Source of the DNA: Dryomyza anilis
Lineage: Eukaryota > Arthropoda > Insecta > Diptera > Dryomyzidae
NCBI GenBank assembly: GCA_951804985.1
Contig: OX638132.1
Location: forward strand, 91,950,696 to 92,014,695
Direction of reading: 5' to 3'
Length of the DNA: 64,000 nt
Below, in pieces: positions 45,616 through 58,100 of the stretch (within the stretch, counting starts at the first letter, position 1; each line of letters opens with the position of its first letter). Position numbers and translations under genes: made by a program. Under the pieces are notes generated by a model. That model was not told where the DNA came from, did not search any database, and was given only the letters and a program-made list of their open reading frames with translations.

Positions 45616-47590
45616 ACATAGCATTTCTTCCGCGTGTACTACTGAATATCAGTCTACTTCCGCACGATGCAGTATCTGTCCTTAAAGCTGTCTCCTCATT
45701 GCGTATGCTCCTTACTGCCAACGTTTCCAATACGAAATCAATAAATCAACGCCCAAAGTGCTGCCGCGTCACACTCACAGATACGACATCAATGCATTCA
45801 CACAACGCCACCGCCCTTCACTAGGTTGTGTCTCCCTCGGAAGCCGCTGGCAGCCTGATTGGATGCACAACATCCATGCATCTGTGCATTCCATGTTGTA
45901 GCATTTGCGGGACATATTTGCATATGCTGCTTACCGCACGCAGCACGCAAATAAACAGCAACAAATCATGCCCGGCATTAGAATCGATTGCAGGCCGTTG
46001 ATGCCCAGGACGGTAGGTGGGGTGATTGACTCACGCATAACTCAAACGGCAACACCGCATTGCAACGCAACGCATCGCACCACCACACCGCAGTGCATCA
46101 GCTGCCTCTAACTGAAACAGATATTTTGTGCCGACAACAAACAGATTTAATAACGTGGTTACGCATTTGTGCCCTTTTCTCTCGCATTGCCGAAACCCAT
46201 GTTGCCAACACAGCAAAATGTCCGAATCGAGTGGCACTCGACCGATTCAAATTTGGCTACAAATCTATGCGATTCGCATGGAGTTCAATGGGTTTCCTTT
46301 GAGTGCTGCACACATCATCGACTTGGTCGGTTCTAAATTTCTGGTGCTGTTCTTGGCAAATTCGGAACTCATGTTCATTAATCGAAAATAGTGCAGTAGG
46401 TATATATGTTGTATGCTGAATGCTATGTTCGACTTATTGGGGAATCATTTAGACAAATCAAAGTTTTATGGTTTTGGTAATATTTCAATATTTTTGCACA
46501 CACACATGAGGTTTAACGAAACGAAGTAGCTAACAAAAATGAATGACAATTACATAATAAAATGTATAATGCCAAAAATATAAATTTTTCTGTGACTTCT
46601 CATGTAATTTGAACTTCGATTACAAAATTTTGCTTGATTCTTAAATCTTATTTCGAGTTTTAATAAAATCTGTATCATACTTATAAATAAAAATATTACA
46701 TATCCCGATGAGTTTTTACAGTTTATATGAAAGTAAAAAAAGTCATAAAAATCTTAAACTATAACCGATAATAGCTATCGGCTTGAAAACCGCTTCATTG
46801 TAATAATCGATACTTAAATAAAAAAAGAACCGATTTATAAAACCTATGTAAACTGTTTCGTAGTCAAATGTAAAACCCTAGCCGAAACTCAAATCAAAAT
46901 CGTAGGGAAAATAAGAAGGAAAACCAAAACGGGAATAAAAATCTTGTACAAAAAGTGGAGTATTAAAATTTTAGACTGCTTTAAAAGTAGTGTCAAAACA
47001 AAACACAATCAAAACGTAGTTGTAGTGAAGAAGTCTATAATGATGTGCAATAAAAATTCAAATAATGAAATAAAATTCTTATGACACTGAGTGCATTTTA
47101 CATTTTTTTTATCACTGTGACTCTAATGCCTGGTTTTCACTATGTCATTTTGTGTAAATTTTTATTTTTATTTTTTTGAAAAAACAATGTTTGTTGTATT
47201 TTTTGTAAACACATAATTACCGACAACAACATTACTGTAGTCGAACGCCGAGCGGTAGATTTGTTGTTATTAATATTCATCTTCTCACTCGTTATCCATT
47301 GCGCTTACTTATTGCACTCATTGTATTCGTTGCATGTTAAGCGACAGTAGTGTCATTTGGTTTTGTTTTTCATAAGACATTGAATGTCTTGAAAAAAAAT
47401 GTGTTGAAACTACTTGACACCAATAAAACAAATACTGAAGTGAATTAAAGTCGCTGGAAAGATTTTACCATAATACTGTCATTGCAAAATGAACTAAATA
47501 CTGTAGAGTGCATGTTTATCAAATGGAGCATCAAATACATTTGTCTGATATTTACTCTTAATCGTCGTGAGCTGCTGAATGAGCGAATTA
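45616..47590. other. Unique island then AT-rich spacer
   Basis: 45616-46400 is higher in GC with short ORFs on both strands. 46400-47100 is AT-rich, and mixed sequence follows. No gene or family is recognised. Confidence 0.4.
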
Positions 47591-47780
47591 GCGAGGTCCA
47601 TCTGTCTGTCTTTCTGTTGAAATTACAGGTCATTCACAATAGCTAAATCAATAAAACTTCGAAGTTAGATTACGTATACTATCTGGTATTGAAAATGGGC
47701 ATGCTTGAGTAATTTTGATTTGTGACCACACCAATTATATTCAAACACCTCATGTAAAACTACCATCATACTTATAGAGG
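47590..47780 (-). mobile_element. DINE-1-like remnant
   Basis: A decayed piece related to 37550-37745: 'tctgtctgtctttctgttga', 'gctaaatcaataaaactt', 'gttagattac' and 'aaacacctcatgtaaaac' occur in the same order and orientation as the minus-strand copy at 37372-38106. The ends are lost. Confidence 0.55.
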
Positions 47781-49955
47781 TTCTTTATTACTCATCAGCA
47801 ACTCTGAAAGGAGATCGAAAATTGTGGTCTTCATATAAAATATCGTTTGATTTATAAGTAATTCTTTAGAGCATATAAATTTCTGTGTGTCAAAGTATAA
47901 AATGGTTTTTCTATACACCATATTTTGCCAAATTCTTCCATTTAACTTTTAATTATATTTATCAAAATGTAAATCATAAAATCTTCTGCACAGCTTTGAC
48001 TTTGTATTAAACTTTTAATTTTCCCTCTAATAAAGCTTTCAATAATAACAAAGCAAACTTTTCATTAATCAAGAACTTTGTAAGAATTTAATAAGAACTC
48101 TCGGAACTCTTTACCAAGTCTGGTAGTGCGTTTTCATTCGCTTTTACTTCATTGAATCGCAATCAGTAGCGATGATTTGTACCAAGTCTTACCAGAAAGT
48201 TTCGGCAGTAGATTTCAATATTTTGAGGCAGTAGTAAAGAAAAAAACGAACCAAATACAAATTGTTGCACGGCAGCCAAATTGAAAAGTGTTGCCAGATG
48301 ACAGAAAACAAAAATAACAACAAAAAAAAAAATAATAATAATACAAACTACTTTGCAAAGTCCAATAGCAGAGGCTGTAAGAGATTCTCAACTGAACTTT
48401 CTACTTAAACGGTTGCTTGTTTTTCTTTGGCACTCGACAAAAGTGAGGCTAAGGATCATCGGGCTGATTTTTTTTTTGTTCTTTTTCTTTGGATGCTTTT
48501 TTATATAAGCAGCTATTGCCATAAGCGGCGCATCACCTGTCTGTCTTGCCTACAGAGCAAGGCAGATAGAAGGCAGGCAGACAGACAGGCAGCCTGCCAG
48601 GATAATTGAATAGTAGCACAACAACAACACCAAGAAGAATACTTCTTCATTGTGTGTAACAACAATGAAAGAAATCCGTAAGAATTTCTTTAGCTCAAAA
48701 AGAGATGTCGATGTAGGTGGTACCTCCGACCGAGCCAAACTCGGCGCTCATATGAGTAGCTTCGAGAGGTCTTTCTCATTGACTGCCTTTTTTACTGCTT
48801 TTTGCCTAAAATCAGCACTGAGTGGGTCTGAGTGATTGAGACAAAAAGTGGCAGCTCGATAAAAGTCGAGGAAACAGTTTTGTGCAACTTTTTGGGGCTC
48901 AGCTTAGGCACATTTTCATGCAGACAGAGGCCAAAGGCAGACAGCCACACAAGAGGAATATGTAGATAGTAGCACATATAGCACGACCGACCGAAAGACA
49001 CACATGCCTGTCACCAATGCTGTTTTCGCTTCAATTTAAAGTTTTGCAAAATTTCGATTACTTTTTGTTTGAAAGTAGCTAAAAAATCTGACTCAACTGC
49101 TACGTTTCGAGGTTTTTTTTGTTGTTGTTCAAGAGTTGGAATAGATAGAATATTGGCATGGCGTTACTTGTAATAGGGTCTGGGTGTTATCGTAACGACT
49201 GTTTTTTTTTTTCTGTTGATGTTTTCAACGACTGTGCGTGTGTTGCTTGAAGTGCCGTCATGCAGATTAAGCGAATAAACGCCCTCTAATTGAAACGAAG
49301 AATCATTTGCGGCCCTAAAAGGTTCCATAAATTATCTTCCAAATTATTTGCGAGCGTCTTAATGGCGCTAAAAAGCTGTTAATGGATATTTATTGCGCAC
49401 GCGAAGCCACTTACGTAGTACCGGAAGAAAGGAAGGAAGACAAAAAGTTTGGCGAGCAAACACGCCCAGTCACACGCCCGCCGTGAGTTGGCACCTTTGC
49501 AAACGGTTTCTGTTGGTTCGTTGTCTGTCTGTCTGTGTATGAATTGGAATACATTGAGCCTAATTTTAGGCAAGGTTGTAGGTGCAAACAGCGAAAAAGC
49601 AGATGTTGATGGAATTTTTGTAACGAGTGCAATTGTAAATGGCTAAAGTTCGCCTATTCTACATAAAATATGACATCGAAAATGTCAAGTAGTGGGTGCT
49701 GATTTTAATATGTTCATTAAAGCACTTTTAGCTTTCGTATATGTCAATTATTTAATTCAATTCTTGCTTTCTGAAAATTTAAATGTTGGTTTTTAAAAGC
49801 AACATTTGATATTTTCCGGACGAAGGAAAACGTTTTCTTAGTCGATTTTTGAAATCTCTATAATTTTGTGGATCAGTTGTTTAGTTCGATGAACTATGAG
49901 GAAAATGACCGATTAGTCGAGGTTTAAATCTCCCATCTTAAATTTGAATTCAACA
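47781..49955. other. Unique island, no gene recognised
   Basis: AT-rich to 48100, then mixed sequence with a CAGA/CAGG tract at 48560-48600 and a GTCT tract near 49520. The ORFs are 60-75 codons long, on both strands, and without recognisable domains. Confidence 0.4.
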
Positions 49956-49959
49956 TCTT

Positions 49960-51095
49960 AAGCCCAGTTTAGTTTTATTCTGGTTAATCACGGTTCTTTT
50001 AAGTGTCTGAACCAGTTCTTTGATATAAAACTCATTAAGAGGAGTACTGGGATTGATTAGCCTTACTTAACTCTTCGTTATTCATTTTCCCACAAAAATT
50101 AAACCTTTCCATATCATTTAATTTCGTCTTTGAATGATTTTTGCTATAAATCAAGTATCCTTGTCACTAGTGATGTGAAAATAACAGAACAAACCATTGT
50201 CAATCCAAGTCTTGTATTTCTCTTATTCTTACAGTATCGTTCTTTTTCTTGCATCTTAACGTAGATTTTCTTATTGTTGTTGCATAAACTGCAATTAAAC
50301 CAATAGTCGAGATTCAAATATGGAATGGGCATATTTATAATATTATTCTCAGTTCAGTTTTATGGTCGTTTATCATGGTTTTTCGAAGTTTCTTGATATA
50401 AAGCTCATTAAGAGGCAGACTGGAAATGAAAAATCTGGCAACAAATTTTATTTATAATTTTCCAAATAAAGAATTAAACCTTCCCACAATATTTAATTTC
50501 GTCTTTGAAAGAGTTTTACTAAAAATCACGTCACTTTCAACTACCTAGTATGTCATTCGTTTCGATATCATTACAAAATCAATGCAAGAAGAAGGAGAAT
50601 TCACAAATTGGATCCAGCGTCAAATTAGACATACATGGTAGGTAGATATCGATGTGTTTTGTTTATATATCGTATCTAGTCAATGCATTTGAATGTACGA
50701 TAAATTACCAAAACTGGAATCGATAAAGCAACGAGATCGAATTTTTTCTCGAAGTTATTCGAAGTTATTTTCTCGAAAATTTGAGGCATCGAAGGTTTCC
50801 GAGATATTGCAGACTGGGTTGTAAAACAAATTGAATGAACCAACAAGAAAGTAAAAAAAACGAATGGATAAATAACGAGATCGAACTTTTTTATCGAAGT
50901 TATTCGAGAAAGCTTCGAAGCCTCGGTGGTCTTTGAGACATGACGGACTGGGAAGTGATGCGAAAATGCGAGAACAAGCCATAAAAGTTTTGTATATCTC
51001 TTTATATTGCAATTTCGTTCTTGTTCTTGCATCTTAAGGTAGATTTCCTTATTGTTGTTGCAAAAACTGCAATAAAAAGATGAAGACTCTTGCAT
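49960..51095. repeat. Tandem segmental duplication, second unit split by a MITE
   Basis: Unit A (about 49960-50320) and unit B (about 50340-51095) share, in order, 'ttaatttcgtctttgaa', 'gtgatgtgaaaat'/'gtgatgcgaaaat' and 'cttattgttgttgca'. Unit B contains an extra 410 bases, a TACCCAG-family MITE, between 'ctttcaac' and 'agtgatgcg'. Confidence 0.75.
50542..50953. mobile_element. TACCCAG-family MITE with a duplicated end
   Basis: It starts 'tacctagtatgtcattcg', like the copy at 11060. The right-end module ('aacgagatcgaa', 'cgaagttattcga', 'gactggg') occurs twice, ending near 50819 and again near 50952. It is inserted in unit B of a local duplication. Confidence 0.65.
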
Positions 51096-51229
51096 TATTT
51101 GCTCATCAGTACTTTCAATAGATCTTCCAATACATCTGAATTATGTATTAGGTATTCTTAACCAAAATCGGACATCGAAAATATAAAACAGCCTATCTTG
51201 TAGCTGCATCGATCTTTCAAATCCACATA

Positions 51230-51419
51230 AATACCCTGTATGCCATTCGATTTGATATCGCTTCGAGATGTCGAGGAATTCATTTGATCTCGATTACGAT
51301 GTCGTATCTTTATTATACTACAATTCATTCTAAGATGTTCGCAGATGTCGTAACGAGATAATGAAGTTTGTTCGAAACGAGAAAAAATTCGATGTTCGTG
51401 AAAATGGCAGACTGAGTAT
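51230..51419. mobile_element. TACCCAG-family MITE, short copy
   Basis: About 190 bp. The left end is 'taccctgtatgccattcga' and the right end 'ggcagactgagta' is its inverted partner. It is shorter than the 400-bp copy at 11060, with a different deletion of the interior. Confidence 0.6.
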
Positions 51420-51449
51420 CTTACCTGAGTTGGAGTAGACCATTGTGAT

Positions 51450-52219
51450 TTTTATACCCTACACCTATGAGGTACAGGGTATATTAACTTTGTGCATATA
51501 TTGTAACGCCCCTTAGGAGGCGTTTCCGGTATGGAAAAGTATATATATTCTTGATCAGCATCACTACCCGAGTCCGTTTAGCCATGTCCGTCTGTCTGTC
51601 TGTCCGTCTTGCTGTCTTGCTGTCCGAATACAGAATAACTTGAGAAATACTGATCAGAATTCCATGAAATTTCGTCTCAATATATTTTAGCCAAAAGTAG
51701 GAACTGAGTTTGAAAATGAGCCAAATCGGTCAACGGACACGCCCACCTCCCATACAAGTCACTTTTATATAACTCTTTCGGAACTAATAACTCGAAAAGT
51801 ATTCAAGGTATAGTTATAAAATATAAAAAGTATTGTTATAATTCACCTAAAAATATGTGGTCCAAAAATGGGCGTGATCCGCCCACTTTTTTTTTCATTA
51901 TTTCCCGGGTTTTCATAGTGGAAAATTGATCCGTAAATTATTAAAATCAAATGTATGAAATATTAGCCTTTCAAAATTTTAAATATAGGCGTGGTCCGCC
52001 CAATTATATTTTTCAATTTTTTTTTTTTAGTTTTTTATACTTTATATAAATTTTTTAAATTATGGGGATATAAGACGTAAATTTCTGATATATGAATAAT
52101 ATTCTGAGGGTTAATATCCCCACCAAAGGTGTAGGGTATTCCATAGTCGGGTCGACCGACTATAAAAATCCGCCCCATGTGACCGAACTTACCCATGTGA
52201 CCTAACTTTCCCAACTCGT
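51450..52219 (-). mobile_element. DINE-1/mini-me-like element, subfamily 1
   Basis: The reverse complement of the element at 7933-8729. On the plus strand it begins 'ataccctacacctatgaggt', has the core and a (GTCY)n tract at 51530-51630, and ends 'taactttcccaactcgt'. It lies 27 bases from a MITE of the same subtype that hosts the other copy. Confidence 0.82.
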
Positions 52220-52246
52220 TTGCTATATGTTTTTCAACTAATTATA

Positions 52247-52466
52247 CACCCAGAAAAAATACTATATAAATAATAGTTTTTGACTATGAAAAATAGTCAA
52301 TAGTACAAATTATTATTTTAATCGGAAAATACCATTAAATACTAGAAAATACCATGGGCATAGCCATTGAGTTTATATGAAAAGATTTATTTTTTGAATA
52401 CTATTAAATCAATAATTGTCCTATTGACCAATTTTAATGTGGTTTGGGGGAATTTTTTTATGGGTG
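52247..52466 (+). mobile_element. CACTCAG-family MITE, intact
   Basis: 220 bp, starting 'cacccagaaaaaatactata' and ending 'tttttttatgggtg'. It is the closest relative of the split copy at 7888-8906 and serves as its unbroken reference. Confidence 0.82.
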
Positions 52467-52716
52467 TAGACAAAACTATTTTATTAGCTATTTTACCTCA
52501 TATTCTGGTATACTTTTTCGTTATGTTAATTTTCGGTGGTCCATTTATTGACAATCCCACCAAGGGAAGTTCGATTAACTCGTGTTTAGAACTCCCATGG
52601 ATGCATTATGTATGCGTGATGTCCTATTAGGGAGTATTAAATGATTTGATCTATCATTAAACTATATTTTATTTGTTTAAGTGATGTTATGACATTCGTT
52701 GTTTTTTTTGTATATA

Positions 52717-53214
52717 GGAGAAAATTTGTCAACCGTACCCGCTTCACATTTTTTTTTTACTTTCGATTTGGATGAAATTTTGTGAACTTGTAATATAAGT
52801 GGACCTCATTATAAACTGCTAAGGAGGATGGGTAAGTAAGACTGGTTGCCGAGTTATTGGTGTCCAAAAATGGAAAAGACTTGTATTGAATTATTTATAA
52901 CTTCTATCAGAGTGGCACAATTGTAAACATCTATGACAGCTTTAGAAAGTAATTTTAATGAGATTTACAATAAAAATATCTATTTTGGAACAAATAATTT
53001 CTTTAAGCAAAAGTATTGCATTTTAAAAACGTTTTTGTGGTATTTGAAAAATAGACATTTTTTATTTTTGTTTTTGTATTTTAAAATAAAACTTGTTTTT
53101 TTTCCAAAAAAATGATGTATAATCGAAAATGGAATTACGAGTATTAAATGTTCTACACAAGTTTAAAGTTGTAAAATCCGAAGTTGCAACAGGTACGGTT
53201 GACAAATTTTCATC
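52717..53214. mobile_element. 498-bp TIR element with TATATA flanks
   Basis: The terminal inverted repeats are about 25 bp. The left is 'gagaaaatttgtcaaccgta' and onward, and the right is its reverse form 'ggtacggttgacaaattttc'. 'tatata' flanks both ends (52711-52716, 53215-53220), which could be a TA or TATATA target duplication. The interior is AT-rich with no transposase. The family is unassigned. Confidence 0.85.
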
Positions 53215-53220
53215 TATATA

Positions 53221-55039
53221 TAATGTCGGGTATATGTTTGTATTTCTGGCATTTGTAAGTTTTTCTAGAAGTTTGTGTTCCAGTCTATAGCCACATCTAG
53301 CTTTTAAGTTTCCCTAAATGTTATATGTACCAGAGATATCCAGATAAATGACTAATTGTATCCTAAACTTTTTTTATTCCCAACATTATGGGTAATAGTT
53401 ATTTTCATAAACTGGTGCCAATCTTTTAAACTCTTCAAATAGTTAAAGAAACATAAATCATCATTCGATGATTTTCGGAAAGAATCGTAAACCTTAAGTA
53501 TTCCCAACATTTTAGATATGTTTTGTTATTATTTCTTTCTACTTGAATTCCCTAGCAAAAACTTACACAGCTTTGTCTTTTAAATGCAGAAAAGTGCAAC
53601 GTAAGTGGCTCATCATTGGCTTAGCCTCGACGAGCCTTCGCCAAGCATTTGCCGACTCTTCTCCAGTCATTCGCAGTTAATACCATGAATGCCAACAGTT
53701 CGACAGTTGCCAGCTGCGAGTTTTCAACAGACAGAGAAAGACAGAAAGAAGGCTCTGCTCTTTAAGTCACATTAGCCAGTTGCAGAATACTCATCCATCG
53801 TCGACTCTCCTTTCCTCGGAGTTGGAATTTTAAATGCTCCGCACAATCGTTTATTTTACGTTGTCAGACGTTGCAACTCAAAGTCATTAGTAATCCGTGT
53901 TGAGTGTCTTTAAGTTGCGCTGCCCACAGGATTGTATTGCATTTTGGCCAACATATTGTTGCAGTTGCTGTCGTTGTTGTTCCGACGAAAGTACCTTGGC
54001 ATGAAGTATACTGGGCGCCTGTTTGAAAAGTCGTTCGAGTGTCGCTCATTTTTGCACCGCATTCACTGCACTGCATCCTGCATATGGTGGCAGCAGTGCT
54101 CAACGGAGTCACGCTGGCGCGGATGTAGTCAGCAGCTGCTCGTTGCAAATTTCCGTCGTTTGCGTCACGAAGCAATGGCTGGCACCAATGAAAGCTTGAA
54201 GGGCAGGTCGCCGCCAGCGGAAGTTCCTTTTTACCTTTTGTTCGCTGCCAACTACCTCAGTTTTTGTTACTGCTGCTTTTTTTTTTCTTTTCTTATGCTT
54301 CTTCCGTATTCTTTGGCGTTGCCGTATTTTTCAAAAAGGACAGCAATCCGCACGCTTGCTTCTCTGCATAACCCACCGTATTGATATTCTGTGGAATTTG
54401 CTAAATTGCTTTGCTCTGCGTTTCACCTTAACAAAAAAAAAAGAGAAAAAAAAACGAAGAAAAACCCGCTTATTTATTGGGCTGCCGTACGCTGCGTGCC
54501 GGCACCCAACGCGTCCCTGTCTGCGGAGCGGAAGATCCTTTTGTGCAAAAGTTATTGTTTCGCATCCGTAGTAGAGCTGTCTATGTGTGTGAGAGTGTGC
54601 GTGCACATGTGAGGGGCCATATATGTGGTTGTGTGTGTGAATCTAGTGTGTGCGTATCAGCAGCTGAAAATGAAACAAAAAGCGATTAAAACTCACATAA
54701 ACTTGAGCGCATTAATGGCAACGAATATCATTGCTTCTCCTGCTGCTTTTTCTCCAACTCCTTTCATTTTCACTATTTGAGAATTCCTATTTTTTTTTCC
54801 ATTTCCAAAAAAATTTTGTCGTTATTGCTCTTCTTTGAATATGGCCAATTTATGTTTTCACTGATCCTGTTCAGCTTCATGGTTTTCCATTGTCTGCTCT
54901 CCTAGTTCCACTTTGTGTAATTTTTTAGGTTCTTCTTGCTTTTACTATTTGTCTGGTTAGGGGTCCATACATTATGTCGAATCCTAAAAATTTTGAAATT
55001 TTAAAAGCAAAAATTACTGCTATTTAAAATCAATACATA
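53221..55039. other. Spacer and unique island
   Basis: AT-rich to 53560, then mixed-composition sequence to about 54760 with T-rich tracts and GT-rich runs near 54575-54660. ORFs of 70-150 codons overlap on both strands without recognisable domains. No gene is called. Confidence 0.4.
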
Positions 55040-56010
55040 TCATCACTGTCATGCCAAAAGGGTGAATGTGCATTTTTAAAAATATTGGGAAATCAAATTT
55101 TATAGTTTGAAGTGCTTTAAAAATTAGCAAAATTTATATTTTTTTCAATTTTTTCTGTTAGTTTGGTTTATTCGTCAATTCTTAGCACGTATAAAAAATA
55201 TCTTTAGATTTGGACAACCTACTGAATTATAAATACGGATTTTGTGAGACTATAGCCTGATCAAAACGCAAATATTTTTGTTTTTTATGCCATAACTTTT
55301 TATTAGCGCAGGATAAAATAGTAAAGTAAAGGCATTAATTGTTAATCTTTGAAGCACCTATCGATTAGCATCATTAATTAAAAATATTTTGTCAAACATT
55401 AATATGCCATTTGTTACATATTTGCATGAAAAAATGTATGGCAAAATATTTTTAAATATTGATGCCAATCGATAGGTGCTTTAAAAACAAAGAATTAATA
55501 CCTTTACACCACTATTTTATCTTGCACCAAAAAAAAAAATTATAGCAAAAAAACCGAGAAATTGGAAAAATTTAAAAATCTTGTCATGCCAAAAGGGCGA
55601 ATCTTTTAGTTTTTGGGCTATAACTCTTTAATGGTACACCATAAAATAGTGATATAAAGGCATTTATTATTTGTTTTCAAAGCATCTATCGATCTGCATC
55701 ATTATTAAAAAATATTTTGTCAAACATTAATATGCCATTTGTTTCATACATATTTACATATTTGGCCAAATATTTTTAAATATTGATGCCAATCGATAGC
55801 TGCTTTAAAAACAAAGAATTAATACCTTTACACCACTATTTTATCTTGCACCAATAATAGCAATAAAACCAAGAAATTGAAAATCTTGTCATGCCAAAAG
55901 AGCGAATCTTTTCGTTTTTTTGCTATAACTCCTTAGTGGTAAAGACAATTATTATTTGATTTCAAAGCACCCCTCGATCTGCATCATTAATTATAAATAT
56001 TTTGACAAAA
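55040..56010. mobile_element. Composite foldback element, copy 3
   Basis: The left end 'tcatcactgtcatgccaaaa' follows a TA and matches the right end of copy 1 in reverse. The next 130 bases follow copy 1 closely ('gaaatcaaatttta', 'tgaagtgctttaaaaattag'). Four inverted modules follow with 'cacctatcgattagcatca', 'ctattttatcttgcacca' and 'tcatgccaaaagggcgaatc'. The far terminus is missing, so the element is truncated near 56010. Confidence 0.82.
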
Positions 56011-56369
56011 TTTTCGTCGAATATGTTAATGTATAGAAAACGAAATGGGTTCCGATTCTACCGGCTCATTGTTGTAATCCATTGGTGTATTCGCATGAAC
56101 TTCGTATAATTTAAAAGTGCAGAAAACGAAGACACCGTATAGTTTCTGTACTATGTAAAAATCGAATTTCTAATACAATAAATTATTTTAAATTAATACA
56201 AATGTATTTAAAAACAATCAAAACGTCAAATGTATTTTTCAAAACAAAGACATAAATGTAGTATAATTTACTACAGTAATTTTTTCGGTGTATCTTTTTG
56301 TTATCGTGTGACTACGATTCGTTTCCAGTCTCTTTCGTCTAATATATTTATAACATATTTCAAATGTTT

Positions 56370-56814
56370 CATTACCCTACCCTGGTAGAAAAGTGCCCGA
56401 TGCGTCATCGGGAAATGATCGGTAAGCCATATTAGAGAAAATATGATCATTGCAGTCAATGTTCTCGATCATAGCTACATTATTTGTTCCTCATAACGAA
56501 ATTAGCATCAGACAATGATCGAGATTTAATGAGAGAAACCCTATTATGCTCAGGCTCTGACAAAGCAATTGTCGGGTTAATAATAAAATGGGAAATGGCT
56601 CGATCAGTACATGATCATGGCCTGAGGTCAGTACATGATCAGGACACTGCTTTACAAGGACATTATGGACCTCGTCATATCCCGATCATCTCAAATAATG
56701 ATATGATCACTTCATGACCATGGCCCTATTAAAATTTCTACTAGGGGTAGTAGAGTAGTAGAAAACCCGATCATTTCCAGATGGCGCATCGGGCAAATTT
56801 CTACTAGGGTAATG
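56370..56814. mobile_element. 445-bp MITE with 40-bp inverted ends
   Basis: Both ends read inward as 'cattaccct', then 'ggtagaaa' or 'agtagaaa', then 'tgcccgatgcg.catc.ggaa'. These are inverted repeats of about 40-50 bp with small differences. The interior is strewn with 'atgatcat' and 'acatgatca' palindromes. A 77-codon ORF inside has no domain. Confidence 0.75.
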
Positions 56815-57148
56815 AATCCAAAATAGTAGTAGTTCAACTGATTTGTAGCCGATATCGTTGTCACCGGGAAATACATGTTCGGGACATTAGAACGCCGAAA
56901 CAGTATTTGGCCGAAACAAAAAATTTCGAAAAATATTTTACATCTAGAAAATGTCGAAATTTAAAATGCCGAAATGGCAAAATGTTGAAATACAAATTTT
57001 AAATTTTACTTGAGATATTCCACACCAAATCGACCAGGGTTTGCAATTCACACTCTGCGATTTCAATAGAATTTTAAAAACTGATCGAAATATGCATTGA
57101 TTTTTTTTATTTATCCGACCACTATTATCAAAGATACAGTCCAAAGTT
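56815..57148. repeat. Degenerate 'gccgaaat' repeat
   Basis: Variants of 'aatgccgaaatg' and 'atgtcgaaat' recur at 56890-57000. Related 'tttttcgaca' motifs occur at 58430-58560. A short decayed tandem repeat. Confidence 0.5.
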
Positions 57149-57837
57149 AAAACCAGTTGGGAAGGTTAGATCACATGGGAAAGTAGGTGTAATTATGATA
57201 GTTAGGATTATCAAAATTATAGTCGGTCTAAGCCGACTATAAATACCCTACATATATGTGTGGTTACCATTTAAAGTTATATATAGGTCACCAGGGTATA
57301 CGAATCCTGAAAATAACTACAAACATTCAATCGCTGAAGAATTTCCATTCATTTGATACCCATATTTACAAATTGGTAGGTGTACCAAATTTCGATTTTT
57401 TTTGTGAACCACAAGTCTTTTCGCCGGAAAACATTATTATCATGTATTTGAGCATGATATCAATATATATTTGACCAAAAAAGTTTACTTAAGCACGTAT
57501 ACATTAAAATTGATCTTTATATGTTCATTTTATATGAGGTATTCGAACATAAGTGGTCGGATCATAGGTCACAATGGCCAATTTTTTCGCACATACAGCG
57601 TAGGTATATTAGTAATCTAAGTTATAAGTTTCATTTATCTAGCTCTGCAATTTTAAAAGTAGTAGGGATTTCAACAGACAGACAGACAGACGGACAGACG
57701 GATATCGCTAAATCGACTCAGGAGGTCATGCTGATCAAGAATATATATACTTTTCCATACCGGAGATGCTTCCTTATGAGTGTTACAAACGGGCGTACCA
57801 AACTGAATATACCCTTTCACTCTTAGTGTAGGGTATA
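57149..57837 (+). mobile_element. DINE-1/mini-me-like element, subfamily 2
   Basis: It starts 'aaaccagttgggaaggttag' and ends 'agtgtagggtataaaa', with the 'tagtcggtctaagccgacta' hairpin and eight GACA/GACG units. It has small deletions relative to 34442-35171 (for example near 57178 and 57573). It has no protein. Confidence 0.85.
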
Positions 57838-57970
57838 AAAAAATTGTAAAAGTTCACTTTTGTATGGTGGTTCATATTGGAAAACCGCTTGATGCTAAAA
57901 ACTCCGTTAAGGTCTCATTTTTAAACTAAGTAATAAAATAATATTGTGGACATTTTAAATTGTCTAAACA

Positions 57971-58100
57971 CACTCAGAACAAACAATAAGGAAAATGAAC
58001 TTGAAATAGCGTTAAGGAAAAAACATCCTCAAAATAAGTAAATTATACTTTACGTTATTTCAATTACATTTTTTTATATAAGGAATATATTTTCTGAGTG
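57971..58100. mobile_element. Short CACTCAG-ended MITE
   Basis: 130 bp between 'cactcagaacaaa' and 'attttctgagtg'. The ends match the CACTCAG family but the interior ('gaacttgaaatagcgttaa', 'ttacgttatttcaatta') is different and itself partly inverted. It is a distinct subfamily or an end-sharing relative. Confidence 0.65.

Noticed and set aside
52933..53115. 60-codon ORF rich in Phe/Lys
   Set aside because: It lies wholly inside the 498-bp non-autonomous TIR element and is AT-driven.
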